46,658 bases of DNA from Bacteroidia bacterium (GCA_030430675.1 JAUIKU010000008.1:1-46658), one strand, 5' to 3'. Counted from the stretch's first letter, positions 9,066-18,459 are shown. Made by a program: numbers and translations. The notes: generated from the sequence alone by a model not told the origin.

Positions 9066-11486
9066 ATGAAAAAGAATATCAGTATAAATATCAGCGGTAT
9101 CATATTTCACATCGAGGAGGATGGATACGAAACCCTGCGTAACTATCTGGACTCAATAAATCAATATTTTTCTTCATATGACGATAGCAAAGAAATAGTC
9201 TCCGATATCGAGAATCGAATTGCAGAAATATTCCTATCCAAACTGACTAACGGAAAACAGGTAATCAATGCTGAGGATGTTGAAAGCCTTATCACTACCA
9301 TGGGAAGCATCCAGGATTTTGAGGCCATTGAGGAACCCAAGGAGCAGCAACAGCAGGAACGAAGACAACAAGCCCATGCCACTGGCAGCGATCAGCCCAA
9401 GAAACTATTTCGCGATAATAAACGAAAGGTACTGGGAGGTGTTGCTTCCGGACTGGCACATTATTTTGGTATCGATCCACTTTGGATCCGGCTTATTCTG
9501 GTGATTGGCGTACTGGGTTTGGATGTTTTTCTATGGGGAGCGGCCAGTGGTTTTTTCCTGATCGGCTACATTATATTTTGGATTGTAGTCCCTGGATCTG
9601 ACGATCTGGAAGAGGATAAGGAAGTCAAAAAGCTTTTTCGTAATCCGGAAGACAGGGTTATTGCGGGGGTAGCCAGTGGGATTGGGGCCTATTTTGGTAC
9701 CGAGGTAACCATTATTCGTCTGATTTTTGTAATTACTTTTTTCTTCGGCGGAGCGGGCTTTCTCATCTACGTTATCATGTGGATTATTACCCCTGAAGCC
9801 AAAACCATCACCGATAAAATGCAAATGCAGGGCGAAAGTGTTACCCTGTCGAATATTGAATCCAATATCAAGCGCAGTCTGAATGTTGGGGAGAACGAAG
9901 AAGAGAGCCTGGTGGTTAAGATTCTGTTGTTTCCGTTCAGGCTAATTGCCACGGTAATAGCAGGACTGGGCCGTGCACTGGGTCCGTTTTTAATGTTCCT
10001 GGTAGAGGCGATCCGGGTAATCGTAGGCATTTTCCTGGTGGTAATAGCGGTAAGCATGTTGTTTGCTTTGATCGTCAGTCTGGGAGTACTGTTGGGAATG
10101 GTAAGCGGAGCGGAAGGATTTGTGTTTGGTGACCTTCCATTACATTTAGTACGAGATACGATACCGGTCTTTGGCAGTATGACGGCGTTCTTTAGTTTAT
10201 TTATTCCTGTATTGGCGCTGGCCTTACTGGGAGTTAGCATTATTGCCAAACGAAAGATCATCGCCGCCTCGGTTGGGTGGTCGATGTTCGCCATTTGGAT
10301 TGTAAGCTTACTTGGGCTCGGTCTAACCGTTCCCCGGATAGTTCAGCAATACAAAACCGAAGGCACCCATCGGGTAGTAGATTCATTCGACCTCGATGGT
10401 AAAAAGGCAGTACTTCAACTGCATGAGGTGGGCCTGGACGATTACCAGGTTACCAAATTGCGGTTGTATGGTCACGGTGAGAATGAATTCAAACTGGTAA
10501 GCAAATTTAATTCAAGGGGGCGAACCAGGCAGGAGGCCATTGAAAATGCACAGATGGTGGATTACCGTGTAGTGCAACAAGACTCCTTGTTGATATTCGA
10601 CTCCAACATCAGCTTTAAGGACGATGCAAAGTTCAGGGGTCAATCACTGGATATGGAACTTTACATTCCATACAATCAAGAGTTCTTTATGACCGAAGAC
10701 CTGAAGCATATTGTAAGAAACACAATTTATCGCAGCGGATTCAGCGTCTCACAGATTGAGGGTAATACCTGGGTTTTTACCGAAGCGGGACTGAGATGTT
10801 TGACCTGCGAGTACGATGAGGATGATGACGATCGGGAATACTACTATAGTGGAAGCTTTGAGAAATCTTTCGAGGTAGGCTCTTTTACAGGATTGGAGGT
10901 AGGTGATGATTTTATCATCAATATAACTCAGGGTGATTCCAGTAGTATCAAGCTGGTTGGGGAAGAAAACTTCGTTAATGAAGTACGTGTAGAAAACGAT
11001 GGCGGTCTGGTAAAGATCGATTTTGATGAGGATAATTATTCCTTAAAAAAGAAAAACAGGGGAGTCGAAATTAATGTAGTCGCTTCTGATCTGCGTGAAG
11101 TGCATTTTTCCGGAGTGAGTAAAGCATATCTGAATGACATTGAGGTAGCAAACCTAAAAATGATTCTTTCGGGTGTCTCCGTTACCGAGGGCGGACTGGA
11201 GGTACAAGAAAACCTGGAACTGGAAATGAAGGGTGGAGCTAAATTGGTACTGGAGGGTACTGGCAACTATGTCAATGCCCACTTGTCCGGAGGGAGTATT
11301 CTTAACTCGCTTTATTTTGAAGCGAACCATGTCACCGTGGAAGCGGATGGCGCCAGCTCAGCCAAAGTATATGCAGGAAATACATTGGATGCCTCCAGCG
11401 GTGGCAGCAGTGAAATTCAGTACCGGGGTGACCCGGGAAAAACCAGTCTGGATGAACAAACCGGGTCCAGTATCAGTGAATATTGA
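9066..11486 (+). CDS. Double-PspC membrane protein with C-terminal GIN/DUF2807 domain
   Basis: An 806-residue protein with this order: an N-terminal soluble segment (about 1-105) of the type that precedes PspC domains in Bacteroidota; PspC domain 1 (about 112-180, KKLFRDNKRKVLGGVASGLAHYFG); PspC domain 2 (about 188-248, KKLFRNPEDRVIAGVASGIGAYFG); membrane segments at about 285-425; and a long soluble region ending in a repetitive beta DUF2807 'head GIN' domain (about 600-800). A CLTC pair followed by an acidic run (EYDEDDDD) sits just before the GIN domain. PspC proteins sense or damp envelope stress; the GIN domain is adhesin-like and of unknown function. It is cotranscribed with padR. A role in envelope-stress sensing is inferred; the domain calls are strong. 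Confidence 0.9.
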   Translation: MKKNISINISGIIFHIEEDGYETLRNYLDSINQYFSSYDDSKEIVSDIENRIAEIFLSKLTNGKQVINAEDVESLITTMGSIQDFEAIEEPKEQQQQERRQQAHATGSDQPKKLFRDNKRKVLGGVASGLAHYFGIDPLWIRLILVIGVLGLDVFLWGAASGFFLIGYIIFWIVVPGSDDLEEDKEVKKLFRNPEDRVIAGVASGIGAYFGTEVTIIRLIFVITFFFGGAGFLIYVIMWIITPEAKTITDKMQMQGESVTLSNIESNIKRSLNVGENEEESLVVKILLFPFRLIATVIAGLGRALGPFLMFLVEAIRVIVGIFLVVIAVSMLFALIVSLGVLLGMVSGAEGFVFGDLPLHLVRDTIPVFGSMTAFFSLFIPVLALALLGVSIIAKRKIIAASVGWSMFAIWIVSLLGLGLTVPRIVQQYKTEGTHRVVDSFDLDGKKAVLQLHEVGLDDYQVTKLRLYGHGENEFKLVSKFNSRGRTRQEAIENAQMVDYRVVQQDSLLIFDSNISFKDDAKFRGQSLDMELYIPYNQEFFMTEDLKHIVRNTIYRSGFSVSQIEGNTWVFTEAGLRCLTCEYDEDDDDREYYYSGSFEKSFEVGSFTGLEVGDDFIINITQGDSSSIKLVGEENFVNEVRVENDGGLVKIDFDEDNYSLKKKNRGVEINVVASDLREVHFSGVSKAYLNDIEVANLKMILSGVSVTEGGLEVQENLELEMKGGAKLVLEGTGNYVNAHLSGGSILNSLYFEANHVTVEADGASSAKVYAGNTLDASSGGSSEIQYRGDPGKTSLDEQTGSSISEY

Positions 11487-11527
11487 CTCGATTCGCCCTC
11501 AAATATCAATTGACGAAAAAACAGTGG

Positions 11528-12605
11528 TTATTGTTCCATCAGGTATGCCTTGATATAATCATCCAGATCACCATCTAGCACGTTTTGTACATCGGTGCGC
11601 TCTACTCCGGTACGAGTATCTTTTACCAGTTTATAGGGATGCAACACATAATTTCGGATCTGGGACCCAAAATCGATCTTCATCTTGGTGCTTTCAATTT
11701 TGTCTCTTTCCTCGTTGCGCTTTTGTATTTCCAATTGGTAAAGGCGGGATTTTAGCATGTTCAGTGCCTTATCCTTATTCTGCAACTGGGATCGCTCCTG
11801 CTGACATTCCAGCACTATACCGGAAGGCTCGTGATGCAGTCGCACTGCGGTTTCTACCTTATTTACATTCTGTCCTCCTGCCCCACCCGACCTGAATGTA
11901 TCCCAAGTAATGTCCGCCGGATTGATTTCTATTTCTATACTGTCGTCTACTACAGGGTATACAAATACCGAGGCAAACGATGTGTGTCTGCGTGCACCGC
12001 TGTCGAATGGTGAAATGCGAACCAAACGATGAACACCTATCTCCGATTTCAAATAACCGTAGGCCAGGTCTCCGTCGAACTCCAGGGTAACCGATTTGAT
12101 GCCGGCAGTATCCCCGGGTTGATAATTTACCTGTCTTACCTTGTACCCTTTCTTTTCTCCCCACATGATGTACATGCGCATCAGCATCTCCGCCCAGTCC
12201 TGACTCTCAGTACCGCCAGCGCCCGGATTGATCTCCATCATAGCACTTAACTGGTCTTCTTCGTGACTTAGCATCTTTTTGAACTCCAGTTCCTCTACCG
12301 CTTCCAATGTCCGCTGATATTCCGTATCTACCTCTTCTACTCCAACTTCTCCCATCTCGAAAAATTCCTGTAGTGTTTCCAGGTCCTGAAACGACTGATA
12401 CACTTCATCAAAGCTGTCGGTCCACATCTTCTTTGATTGTATACCCTTCAGGAATTTCTCCGCTGCCTTTGGGTCCTCCCAAAAATCCGGTTGGACGGTA
12501 ATTTTCTCCTCTTCCTGGATTCGGGCTATCTTGTTGTCATAGTCAAAGATACCCCCTCAAGGCCTCGATCCTGGCCTTCAGATCCTTTAATTGATCTGTC
12601 GTCAT
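11528..12605 (-). CDS. prfB: Peptide chain release factor 2 (programmed +1 frameshift)
   Basis: Release factor 2 recognises UGA and UAA stops and hydrolyses peptidyl-tRNA on the ribosome. The coding sequence is in two frames. It starts at the ATG at 12605 and reads 20 codons to an in-frame TGA at 12543-12545. It then continues in the +1 frame ([14 protein letters not shown]...) to the stop at 11528, giving about 358 residues, normal for RF2. The main frame shows the RF2 tripeptide SPF in [15 protein letters not shown] and the catalytic GGQ in [16 protein letters not shown]. An ATG inside the main frame at 12427 would remove about 60 residues of domain 1 and is not the true start. The gene is convergent with the PspC/GIN gene and lies 39 bp downstream of the ilvE stop. 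Confidence 0.96.
12542..12557 (-). promoter_or_regulatory. RF2 autoregulatory +1 frameshift site
   Basis: On the minus strand the sequence is AGGGGGTATCTTTGAC: a Shine-Dalgarno-like AGGGGG, a three-base spacer, the slippery CTT, and the poorly terminating TGA C. This appears identical to the well-studied Escherichia coli prfB site. When RF2 is scarce the ribosome pauses at TGA, the Leu-tRNA slips from CUU to UUU and translation resumes at GAC; when RF2 is abundant, translation stops after 20 codons. Confidence 0.97.
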
Positions 12606-12644
12606 GGGTTGGAATTAAAGCTTTATGATTGTTACTAGGACAGG

Positions 12645-13709
12645 CTAAACAATGACATTCCAATGGTGACGGTCTTCAATCCGTCCGGTTTTGATATCAT
12701 TCAGCTCTTTGAGTACCCTGTTGGAAAAAATGCGATCTGCCACTGGTGGTAACTGATAGTCCTGCCCATCATTGTTGATCACCGCAATCTGTGCAATGGT
12801 TGCGGCAGTACCGGTACCAAATGCCTCTTTCAAACTTCCTTTCTCTATGGCTTCAATTACTTCGCGCACACTTACATTTCTCTCCTCTACCGTATATCCC
12901 CACTCCCGGGCCAGTTCGAGTACACTCTTTCTGGTGATACCATCTAAAACAGTTTCCCCACCCTTGCTGGTGATCACTTTATCATCGATCACGAACATGA
13001 TATTCATGGTTCCTGCTTCCTCGATAAACTGATGGGTCAATCCGTCGGTCCAGATCAACTGATGATAACCTGCCTCCTGGGCAAGTTTAGCGGGATACAA
13101 ACTGGCAGCGTAATTTCCGGCAGCTTTGGCGGCACCGGTTCCTCCGGGGAATGCCCTGCTGAAGTACTTTTCTACCTTCACCCTTACCGGTTCACTGTAA
13201 TAGGCACCTGCGGGACTGGTGAAAATAATAAAACGATATGTATCGGAAGGTCGGACACCAATAAACTCATCAGTAGCAAACATAAATGGTCTGATGTATA
13301 AAGAAGTTCCCTCGTCTGTGGGCACCCAGACCCGGTCGGTCTGCAACAATTCCTTCAATCCGCCCATAAATATTTCCTCGGGAAGCGCAGGCATGCACAT
13401 ACGTGCTGCAGATTCATTCAGTCTCAAAAAGTTATCTATGGCCCTAAACACCAGCACTTCGCCGTTGGATCCGGCATAGGCTTTCAGTCCCTCAAATACC
13501 GACTGTCCATAGTGCAACACGGACATGGCAGGGCTGACCCTTATGTCATCAAATGGTACGATGCGGCAATCGCTCCAGGCCCCGTCCCGGTAATCCGCCA
13601 CAAACATGTGGTCGGAATAATAACTGCCAAACTGAATATTTTCCATATCCAATTCACTTATTCTGGAATTGGATACCAAGGTCTTTTCTATGGTTACGGT
13701 ATCAATCAT
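12645..13709 (-). CDS. ilvE: Branched-chain amino acid aminotransferase
   Basis: A 354-residue class IV PLP aminotransferase that interconverts Val, Leu and Ile with their 2-oxo acids. I chose the ATG at 13709 (MIDTVTIEKT) over an upstream TTG at 13745, because family proteins start near here. Recognisable blocks are the N-terminal MSVLHYGQSVFEGLKAY, the PLP-lysine region GGTGAAKAAGNYAASL, EAGTMNIMFV, and the C-terminal EAFGTGTAATIAQI. This is the longer, eukaryote-like BCAT group rather than the ~310-residue enterobacterial IlvE. It lies upstream of prfB on the same strand. No leader peptide or attenuator is apparent. Confidence 0.95.
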   Translation of the reverse strand: MIDTVTIEKTLVSNSRISELDMENIQFGSYYSDHMFVADYRDGAWSDCRIVPFDDIRVSPAMSVLHYGQSVFEGLKAYAGSNGEVLVFRAIDNFLRLNESAARMCMPALPEEIFMGGLKELLQTDRVWVPTDEGTSLYIRPFMFATDEFIGVRPSDTYRFIIFTSPAGAYYSEPVRVKVEKYFSRAFPGGTGAAKAAGNYAASLYPAKLAQEAGYHQLIWTDGLTHQFIEEAGTMNIMFVIDDKVITSKGGETVLDGITRKSVLELAREWGYTVEERNVSVREVIEAIEKGSLKEAFGTGTAATIAQIAVINNDGQDYQLPPVADRIFSNRVLKELNDIKTGRIEDRHHWNVIV

Positions 13710-13838
13710 GGGCTTGTCAATTGAATGTAGAGACAAAATTACCAAAATTCTGGCAGTAATATAACCTTTTATGGCTCCGAATGGTATGCTTATTTAAACG
13801 CTATGGAGGGTATACAGGGAAACCTTACTTTATCCGTG

Positions 13839-14387
13839 TTATTTTTTGGGCTTCCAGGGTATTTCTTCCACCTGGAGCTCATGACCCATCTGTCTGCCCA
13901 GCACAAACAGGTAATCCGAGAGCCGGTTGAGGAAGACTAAAATCCATGGTTCCACTACCTCCTGTTGATTAAGAGTCACTACCCATCGCTCCGCCCTGCG
14001 GCAAACACAGCGGGCAATATGGCAAAAAGAAACACTCTGATGACCTCCGGGTAAGGTAAAGGACCGCAATTCCGGCAAGTTACCGGTCATTTCATCTATG
14101 CTCAATTCCAAAGTACCTGTAGCGTCTGTCTCCGGCTTCGGCAGCCTGGACCGGTCCAGACCGGGATCGGCAGCCAGATAGGAACCAATGGTAAATAAAA
14201 CATTTTGAATCTCTCTTAGCATGGCCACCCGTGACTGGTTTACCGGCTGGTCGCCAAGCAATCCCATGTACGCATTAAGCTCATCAATAGTACCGTATGC
14301 ATGTATGCGAATATCGGATTTATCTTTTCTATCACCACCTAACAGGGAAGTCTTTCCGGTATCTCCTCCTTTGGTATAGATCTTCAT
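13839..14387 (-). CDS. PduO-type cob(I)alamin adenosyltransferase
   Basis: A 182-residue protein that transfers the adenosyl group of ATP to cob(I)alamin to make coenzyme B12. The N-terminus [18 protein letters not shown] is the ATP-binding signature of the PduO family. [13 protein letters not shown] follows, and the C-terminal part carries CRRAERWV and [14 protein letters not shown], both typical. The start overlaps the stop of the ABC ATPase gene by 4 bp (ATGA), so the two are translationally coupled. No other B12 gene is in view. The two acyl-CoA carboxylase beta genes elsewhere in the window would feed a propionyl-CoA/methylmalonyl-CoA route that uses this cofactor, but that link is inference. 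Confidence 0.94.
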   Translation of the reverse strand: MKIYTKGGDTGKTSLLGGDRKDKSDIRIHAYGTIDELNAYMGLLGDQPVNQSRVAMLREIQNVLFTIGSYLAADPGLDRSRLPKPETDATGTLELSIDEMTGNLPELRSFTLPGGHQSVSFCHIARCVCRRAERWVVTLNQQEVVEPWILVFLNRLSDYLFVLGRQMGHELQVEEIPWKPKK

Positions 14388-15103
14388 TTATTATCTGCTG
14401 CCGGCTTTTCCGCCTCTTGATTTAATCGGTCGGATTCTACCATACCATCCATTAACCTAATGATCCTGTGAGCAAAATGCGCAATATCATCCTCATGCGT
14501 AACCATGATTATGGTATTGCCCTGATCGTGTAACTCCTGAAACAGGTTCATGATATCGTATGATGTCTTACTATCAAGGTTACCGGTTGGTTCATCGGCC
14601 AGGATAATACTGGGCTTATTTACCAGTGCCCTGGCGATGGCTACCCTTTGCCGCTGCCCACCCGATAGCTCATTGGGTTTGTGGCTGGCACGGTCACCCA
14701 GCCCAACACTTTGCAGTGCTTCCAGGGCCTTCTGTTCCCGGTCCTCCTTCCGGTATCCCGCATAGATCAGAGGCAACGCCACATTTTCCAGGGCTGAGGA
14801 CCTGGGCAGCAGGTTAAAAGTCTGAAATACAAAACCAATTTCCTTATTTCTGATCTCGGCAAGCTCGTTGTCCGTCAACCCTCCAACGTTGTGTCCGTTC
14901 AATTCATAAACGCCCCCGCTGGGGGTATCCAGGCAACCGATAATATTCATCAAAGTGGATTTCCCCGAACCGGAAGGGCCCATAAATGCCACGTACTCAC
15001 CTTCCTCAATATTTATACTCACTGAGCGCAGCGCATGGATAACCTCGTTCCCCATCTTGTAGATGCGGGAAATGTCTTCGGTATGAATAACTCTATTTGA
15101 CAT
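14384..15103 (-). CDS. ABC transporter ATPase, MacB/LolD-like
   Basis: A 239-residue ATPase with every standard motif: Walker [10 protein letters not shown] (about residues 41-49), signature [15 protein letters not shown], Walker [14 protein letters not shown], and the H-loop in IIMVTHEDD. The sequence around the Walker motifs places it in the MacB/LolD/FtsE-type group that works with FtsX-like permeases in lipoprotein release or peptide and macrolide export. No permease gene is adjacent: upstream is the membrane-TPR protein (59 bp gap) and downstream the cobalamin adenosyltransferase (4 bp overlap). Its partner is therefore encoded elsewhere, or the upstream membrane protein is an unusual partner; the former is more likely. 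Confidence 0.92.
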   Translation of the reverse strand: MSNRVIHTEDISRIYKMGNEVIHALRSVSINIEEGEYVAFMGPSGSGKSTLMNIIGCLDTPSGGVYELNGHNVGGLTDNELAEIRNKEIGFVFQTFNLLPRSSALENVALPLIYAGYRKEDREQKALEALQSVGLGDRASHKPNELSGGQRQRVAIARALVNKPSIILADEPTGNLDSKTSYDIMNLFQELHDQGNTIIMVTHEDDIAHFAHRIIRLMDGMVESDRLNQEAEKPAADNK

Positions 15104-15130
15104 AACCTAAAAAATAAAAATACAGAAATC

Positions 15131-15150
15131 ACCGGACTGTGCAGCCGGTT
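15131..15150 (-). terminator. Weak hairpin between the membrane-TPR gene and the ABC ATPase gene
   Basis: ACCGG and CCGGT arms (15131-15135 and 15145-15149) can pair, with possible extra CTG/CAG pairing inside. On the minus strand a T-rich stretch follows about 10 bases later. The gap before the T-run and the short stem make this a weak candidate for a partial terminator or mRNA processing site. Confidence 0.25.
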
Positions 15151-15162
15151 AACCATAATTAT

Positions 15163-18100
15163 TTAAGATTCTTGATCATGATATTCCTCTGTTGACTGTT
15201 GCATCAGGGTTGACTCCAGTTGCTTCAGTTCATTTAGGTAGGATAGAAATTCATCAGAGGATATCAATCCACTCAGGGTTTCCAGTGTAGTCTCCCGATA
15301 GGTATCCAGGTTTAATCGGGTACATTCCAAACCGTAAGCTTTTAGCAGTTTTGTGGAGTACCGGTTCACTTCCAGTGCTTCCAAAAGTGTATTATAGGCA
15401 GCGTAATCATCTTCCGAGGTTTTTTCAAAGTAGCTGGCCGCTTCCAGTATCCCAAATTCAAAAAATGGATTTCTGGTCAATTGATGAAAATACCGATCTG
15501 CCTGAATTTTGGAATTTTGGCTGGTTGCCAGCAGTGCCTTTCCGAGTATAACCCATGGATCCTGGGCATAGTCAAGTCCTTCCACTGCTGTCAGTAATTT
15601 TTGCAAATTGGAATGATCATCAGTAATGGCAGCCAGCTGTAGTTCTTTAAACGGTCTTTGACTTTCCCCGGATAGTGCTCCGAGCAAAGTGGTTGATTTT
15701 TGGTCAAGGGCCTGTTTCCACAACCAGGCTTCCATGCTACTGTGCAGATCAGGGTCCTGGATATCATCAAGAAGAGATGCCTTTTCAGATAATAACAATC
15801 CGGAAGAATTGAATTGCAGGTACCATATCTTCTGCTGGTCATCAAGCAGGTCCCACCGTGGCTGGTTTTGTTGAGAAAAGGCCAGCAACTTGGGGATTTC
15901 AGTATCCAAAGTATCCTTGCTGCGATATCTGTAGGTATTATAACTTCGAATCGCCATATCTATCTGCCCGGTGGCCAAAGATGCCAGTGAATTGTGTTTT
16001 AGTGCCGGTAAATAGCCATAATCTGCACTGCGTTGAAAATACTCGGTGGCCAGCATTGGCTGGCTGTTTTGCAAACTCCATTGTCCCAGAATATCATTAA
16101 TAAATCCGGCCTTTGATTCACTCCTGAACTGAAGGTCCTTCATCAGCACAAATGCCTGTTGCACATCACCGCTATAGTACATCCTAAGGGCCAGTGCAAA
16201 CTGAAGTTGATCCTGGTACATCTGATTTCGGGGCAGGTCCGACAATTTTCGCACTAAATTCAGCTGATGCGAATCAGGCCGATGTCTCTGATTGAGTTGA
16301 AAATTGTATAACCAGGAGAATGTAATAGGGTTTAATAGTGAGTCTTTAAGTAACCCGGCATCCAGTGCCAGTGCATCTTCCATCTTGTTACCCAGTACCA
16401 ATAGATTACTGCCGGTGGCTGTGGACTGATAATGCAGGGTTTCTTTCAGGCTATCCACCGTTAAGTTAAGGCCGGCCTGCATCAATACCGCCAGTTTGTT
16501 GGTTTCTGTAACCCTGGAAACTTCATCATTACCTTTAATATCATCAAGGAAATAGTAGGCAGAATCCAGAAGGTCTGTTTTGGCATACAGTATCGCCAGA
16601 TTATTTGATAGGTGTGGCTCCCCCGGAAACTCTTTTATTCCATCCTTTAACGTAAAAACAGCCTTAAAAAACATACCCTGCTCATCATAGGCCCTGGCAG
16701 TATTTACATAGGCAAAGGGGGTAGGTTGTTTGATGGTGGATTGCTTGTAGTACACCAGGGCCTGACTTATATCCTGGTTCTCTCTTTCCATGCTGGCAAT
16801 GGCATAGTTGGATCTGTGATTGGTCTTGGCATAAATGGCCGCCAGTTTGTAGTACTCCTTGGCCAATAATGGCTGTTCATCAATACGGTGCAGGTCACCA
16901 ATTCCATTGTAATATGCGGTAATGGCTTGATCCAGTGGATATTGATTAGATAGTAAAAACAATCCCAGCACCCCGATAAACCCTCCCAGTCTCATGGAAA
17001 AAAAAGGCATCTTTGTGGGTTTGTAAACCACTTTATACACCTTTAAGTTTATTATCAGTACCCCCCTGAAATTAAACAGGATGTAAATAAGAAATATAAA
17101 ACCTATACTCAACTGGCTGAACACTATTATGTCTTCCATCGCTTCTATTGCCGGATCGTTGGCGGTTGTAAAAAAGTAGCCGATAGTGACAAAACTGATA
17201 ATGGCCAAGGTCAGGTATCCCACCAGCGCATGGGGTACCAAGGGTATAATGTTGCCAAACAACGCCCCTCTTTCCCGCAGCCCCCAGATGCCAATAATGG
17301 CCGCTGCCATCAATATCCAATAGGCATCCAGATAATAAAAGTCCCAATCGATACGGCGGGTATTCCTGAGGTACAACAACAATACATTTACCAGAAAAAT
17401 CAACGAAATGGCTAAGAAATGAATAAAGCTGTTGCTGCTTTCGGGTGTATTGTTCCGGGTGATCAGTACCAGAAACCCGTAAATGATCTCATGTGCGGTT
17501 AACAATATAAAAACCACGGTAAGTCCCAAAGGAATAGCAATTCCATAGTTTACTATGTATAAAAACGGATTGGAAACGCCGCTAAAGAAGTAAACCACCA
17601 ATCCAAAGAATAAGGTTAATACCCCAAATACCATGACCCTGGTGGCCAGAGGGCTCTCTTTCCTGATAGCATGAAAATAATAACTTGCCGGAAGATAGAG
17701 CATGAAAGCCAGTATAAGCGCTACTTTATCCGTGCGATCGAACAGCAGCAATTGTTCCAGTTTGAATCCCACCATAATGAATATAAACGCTACCTGGCTT
17801 ACCATAAACCAAAATCTGCTGAGATCCACCGCCAGTGCCAGGCTTACCACCAGACAAGTAGCCAGAACTAATAACAGCAGGTGCGCAGGCCATTGCGCCA
17901 GAGTAAGGTCACTGCCCTCAAAAATTTGAGTGATCAGGTATTGATCAATACCTATGTTTAAAGGAATAGTAGCAAATTCCCAGGATTGTAATACCAGTGG
18001 TATCGGTGAAACTTTGCTAATGGTCTCCCACTGGATGACCATTCTTGAACTCCAAAAACTACTGATAATGCAGGTTAGAATTGATAACCCCAATAAAAAC

Positions 18101-18165
18101 AGTAGAGATTGATATAGATGTTTCTGAGAACTGGGCCAGGCTTTCCAGAAAGTCAGTCTACTCAT
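15163..18165 (-). CDS. Large membrane protein with C-terminal TPR/alpha-solenoid, function unknown
   Basis: A 1000-residue protein I do not recognise by name. The first ~420 residues hold about ten to twelve hydrophobic helices, starting with LYQSLLFLLGLSILTCIISSF and ending near FIGVLGLFLLSNQYPLD. After that the protein is soluble and helical. TPR-like pairs are clear at about 430-560 (AKEYYKLAAIYAKTNHRSNYAIASMERENQDISQALVYYKQS; AYVNTARAYDEQGMFFKAVFTLKDGIKEFPGEPHLSNNLAILYAKTDLLDSAYYFLDD), and a less regular solenoid continues to the end. No catalytic motif is visible. The start lies 6 bp after the gatC stop, so it shares an operon with gatC and plsC-like genes. Such polytopic-plus-TPR proteins could scaffold an envelope complex; this is a guess. 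Confidence 0.85.
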   Translation of the reverse strand: MSRLTFWKAWPSSQKHLYQSLLFLLGLSILTCIISSFWSSRMVIQWETISKVSPIPLVLQSWEFATIPLNIGIDQYLITQIFEGSDLTLAQWPAHLLLLVLATCLVVSLALAVDLSRFWFMVSQVAFIFIMVGFKLEQLLLFDRTDKVALILAFMLYLPASYYFHAIRKESPLATRVMVFGVLTLFFGLVVYFFSGVSNPFLYIVNYGIAIPLGLTVVFILLTAHEIIYGFLVLITRNNTPESSNSFIHFLAISLIFLVNVLLLYLRNTRRIDWDFYYLDAYWILMAAAIIGIWGLRERGALFGNIIPLVPHALVGYLTLAIISFVTIGYFFTTANDPAIEAMEDIIVFSQLSIGFIFLIYILFNFRGVLIINLKVYKVVYKPTKMPFFSMRLGGFIGVLGLFLLSNQYPLDQAITAYYNGIGDLHRIDEQPLLAKEYYKLAAIYAKTNHRSNYAIASMERENQDISQALVYYKQSTIKQPTPFAYVNTARAYDEQGMFFKAVFTLKDGIKEFPGEPHLSNNLAILYAKTDLLDSAYYFLDDIKGNDEVSRVTETNKLAVLMQAGLNLTVDSLKETLHYQSTATGSNLLVLGNKMEDALALDAGLLKDSLLNPITFSWLYNFQLNQRHRPDSHQLNLVRKLSDLPRNQMYQDQLQFALALRMYYSGDVQQAFVLMKDLQFRSESKAGFINDILGQWSLQNSQPMLATEYFQRSADYGYLPALKHNSLASLATGQIDMAIRSYNTYRYRSKDTLDTEIPKLLAFSQQNQPRWDLLDDQQKIWYLQFNSSGLLLSEKASLLDDIQDPDLHSSMEAWLWKQALDQKSTTLLGALSGESQRPFKELQLAAITDDHSNLQKLLTAVEGLDYAQDPWVILGKALLATSQNSKIQADRYFHQLTRNPFFEFGILEAASYFEKTSEDDYAAYNTLLEALEVNRYSTKLLKAYGLECTRLNLDTYRETTLETLSGLISSDEFLSYLNELKQLESTLMQQSTEEYHDQES

Positions 18166-18171
18166 GTATCG

Positions 18172-18459
18172 CTATTTCAGGACTTTGGGAACTTTAAAGA
18201 ATTCTTCATCTTTTTTCGGCGCATTTTTTAGTGCCTGTTCCCTGCTGATGTCTGACTTTACTTCATCTTCACGCCAAGAATTCACCTCCTGAGACATATT
18301 GGTCAAGGGATCAACCCCTTCAGTATCAACCTCATGCAACTTTTCAACCCAGTTGATCATATCATTCAAACCCTGAAGCATTTCATCTTCTGATTCATCT
18401 GAAAAATTCAATCGGGCCAAATGCGCTATCTTTAATAACGTCTCACGGTTGATTTCCAT
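18172..18459 (-). CDS. gatC: Asp-tRNA(Asn)/Glu-tRNA(Gln) amidotransferase subunit C
   Basis: A 95-residue GatC, the small subunit that stabilises the GatCAB complex, which converts Glu-tRNA(Gln) and Asp-tRNA(Asn) to the amidated forms. The N-terminal INRETLLKIAHLARLNFSDE, the central INWVEKLHEVDTEGVDPL and the C-terminal NAPKKDEEFFKVPKVL are characteristic. Its ATG lies inside the last codons of the upstream acyltransferase gene (17 bp overlap), and the membrane-TPR gene follows after 6 bp. gatA and gatB are not in the window, so the complex is encoded at scattered loci, as is usual in this phylum. Confidence 0.96.
   Translation of the reverse strand: MEINRETLLKIAHLARLNFSDESEDEMLQGLNDMINWVEKLHEVDTEGVDPLTNMSQEVNSWREDEVKSDISREQALKNAPKKDEEFFKVPKVLK

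Noticed and set aside
9767-10294. Open frame of 175 codons antisense to the PspC/GIN gene
   Set aside because: Thr/Ile/Asn-rich low-information translation, typical of the reverse complement of membrane-protein codons.
11487-11527. Terminator between the PspC/GIN gene and prfB
   Set aside because: The 41-bp convergent gap shows only scattered AATAT matches and no clear stem with a T-run.
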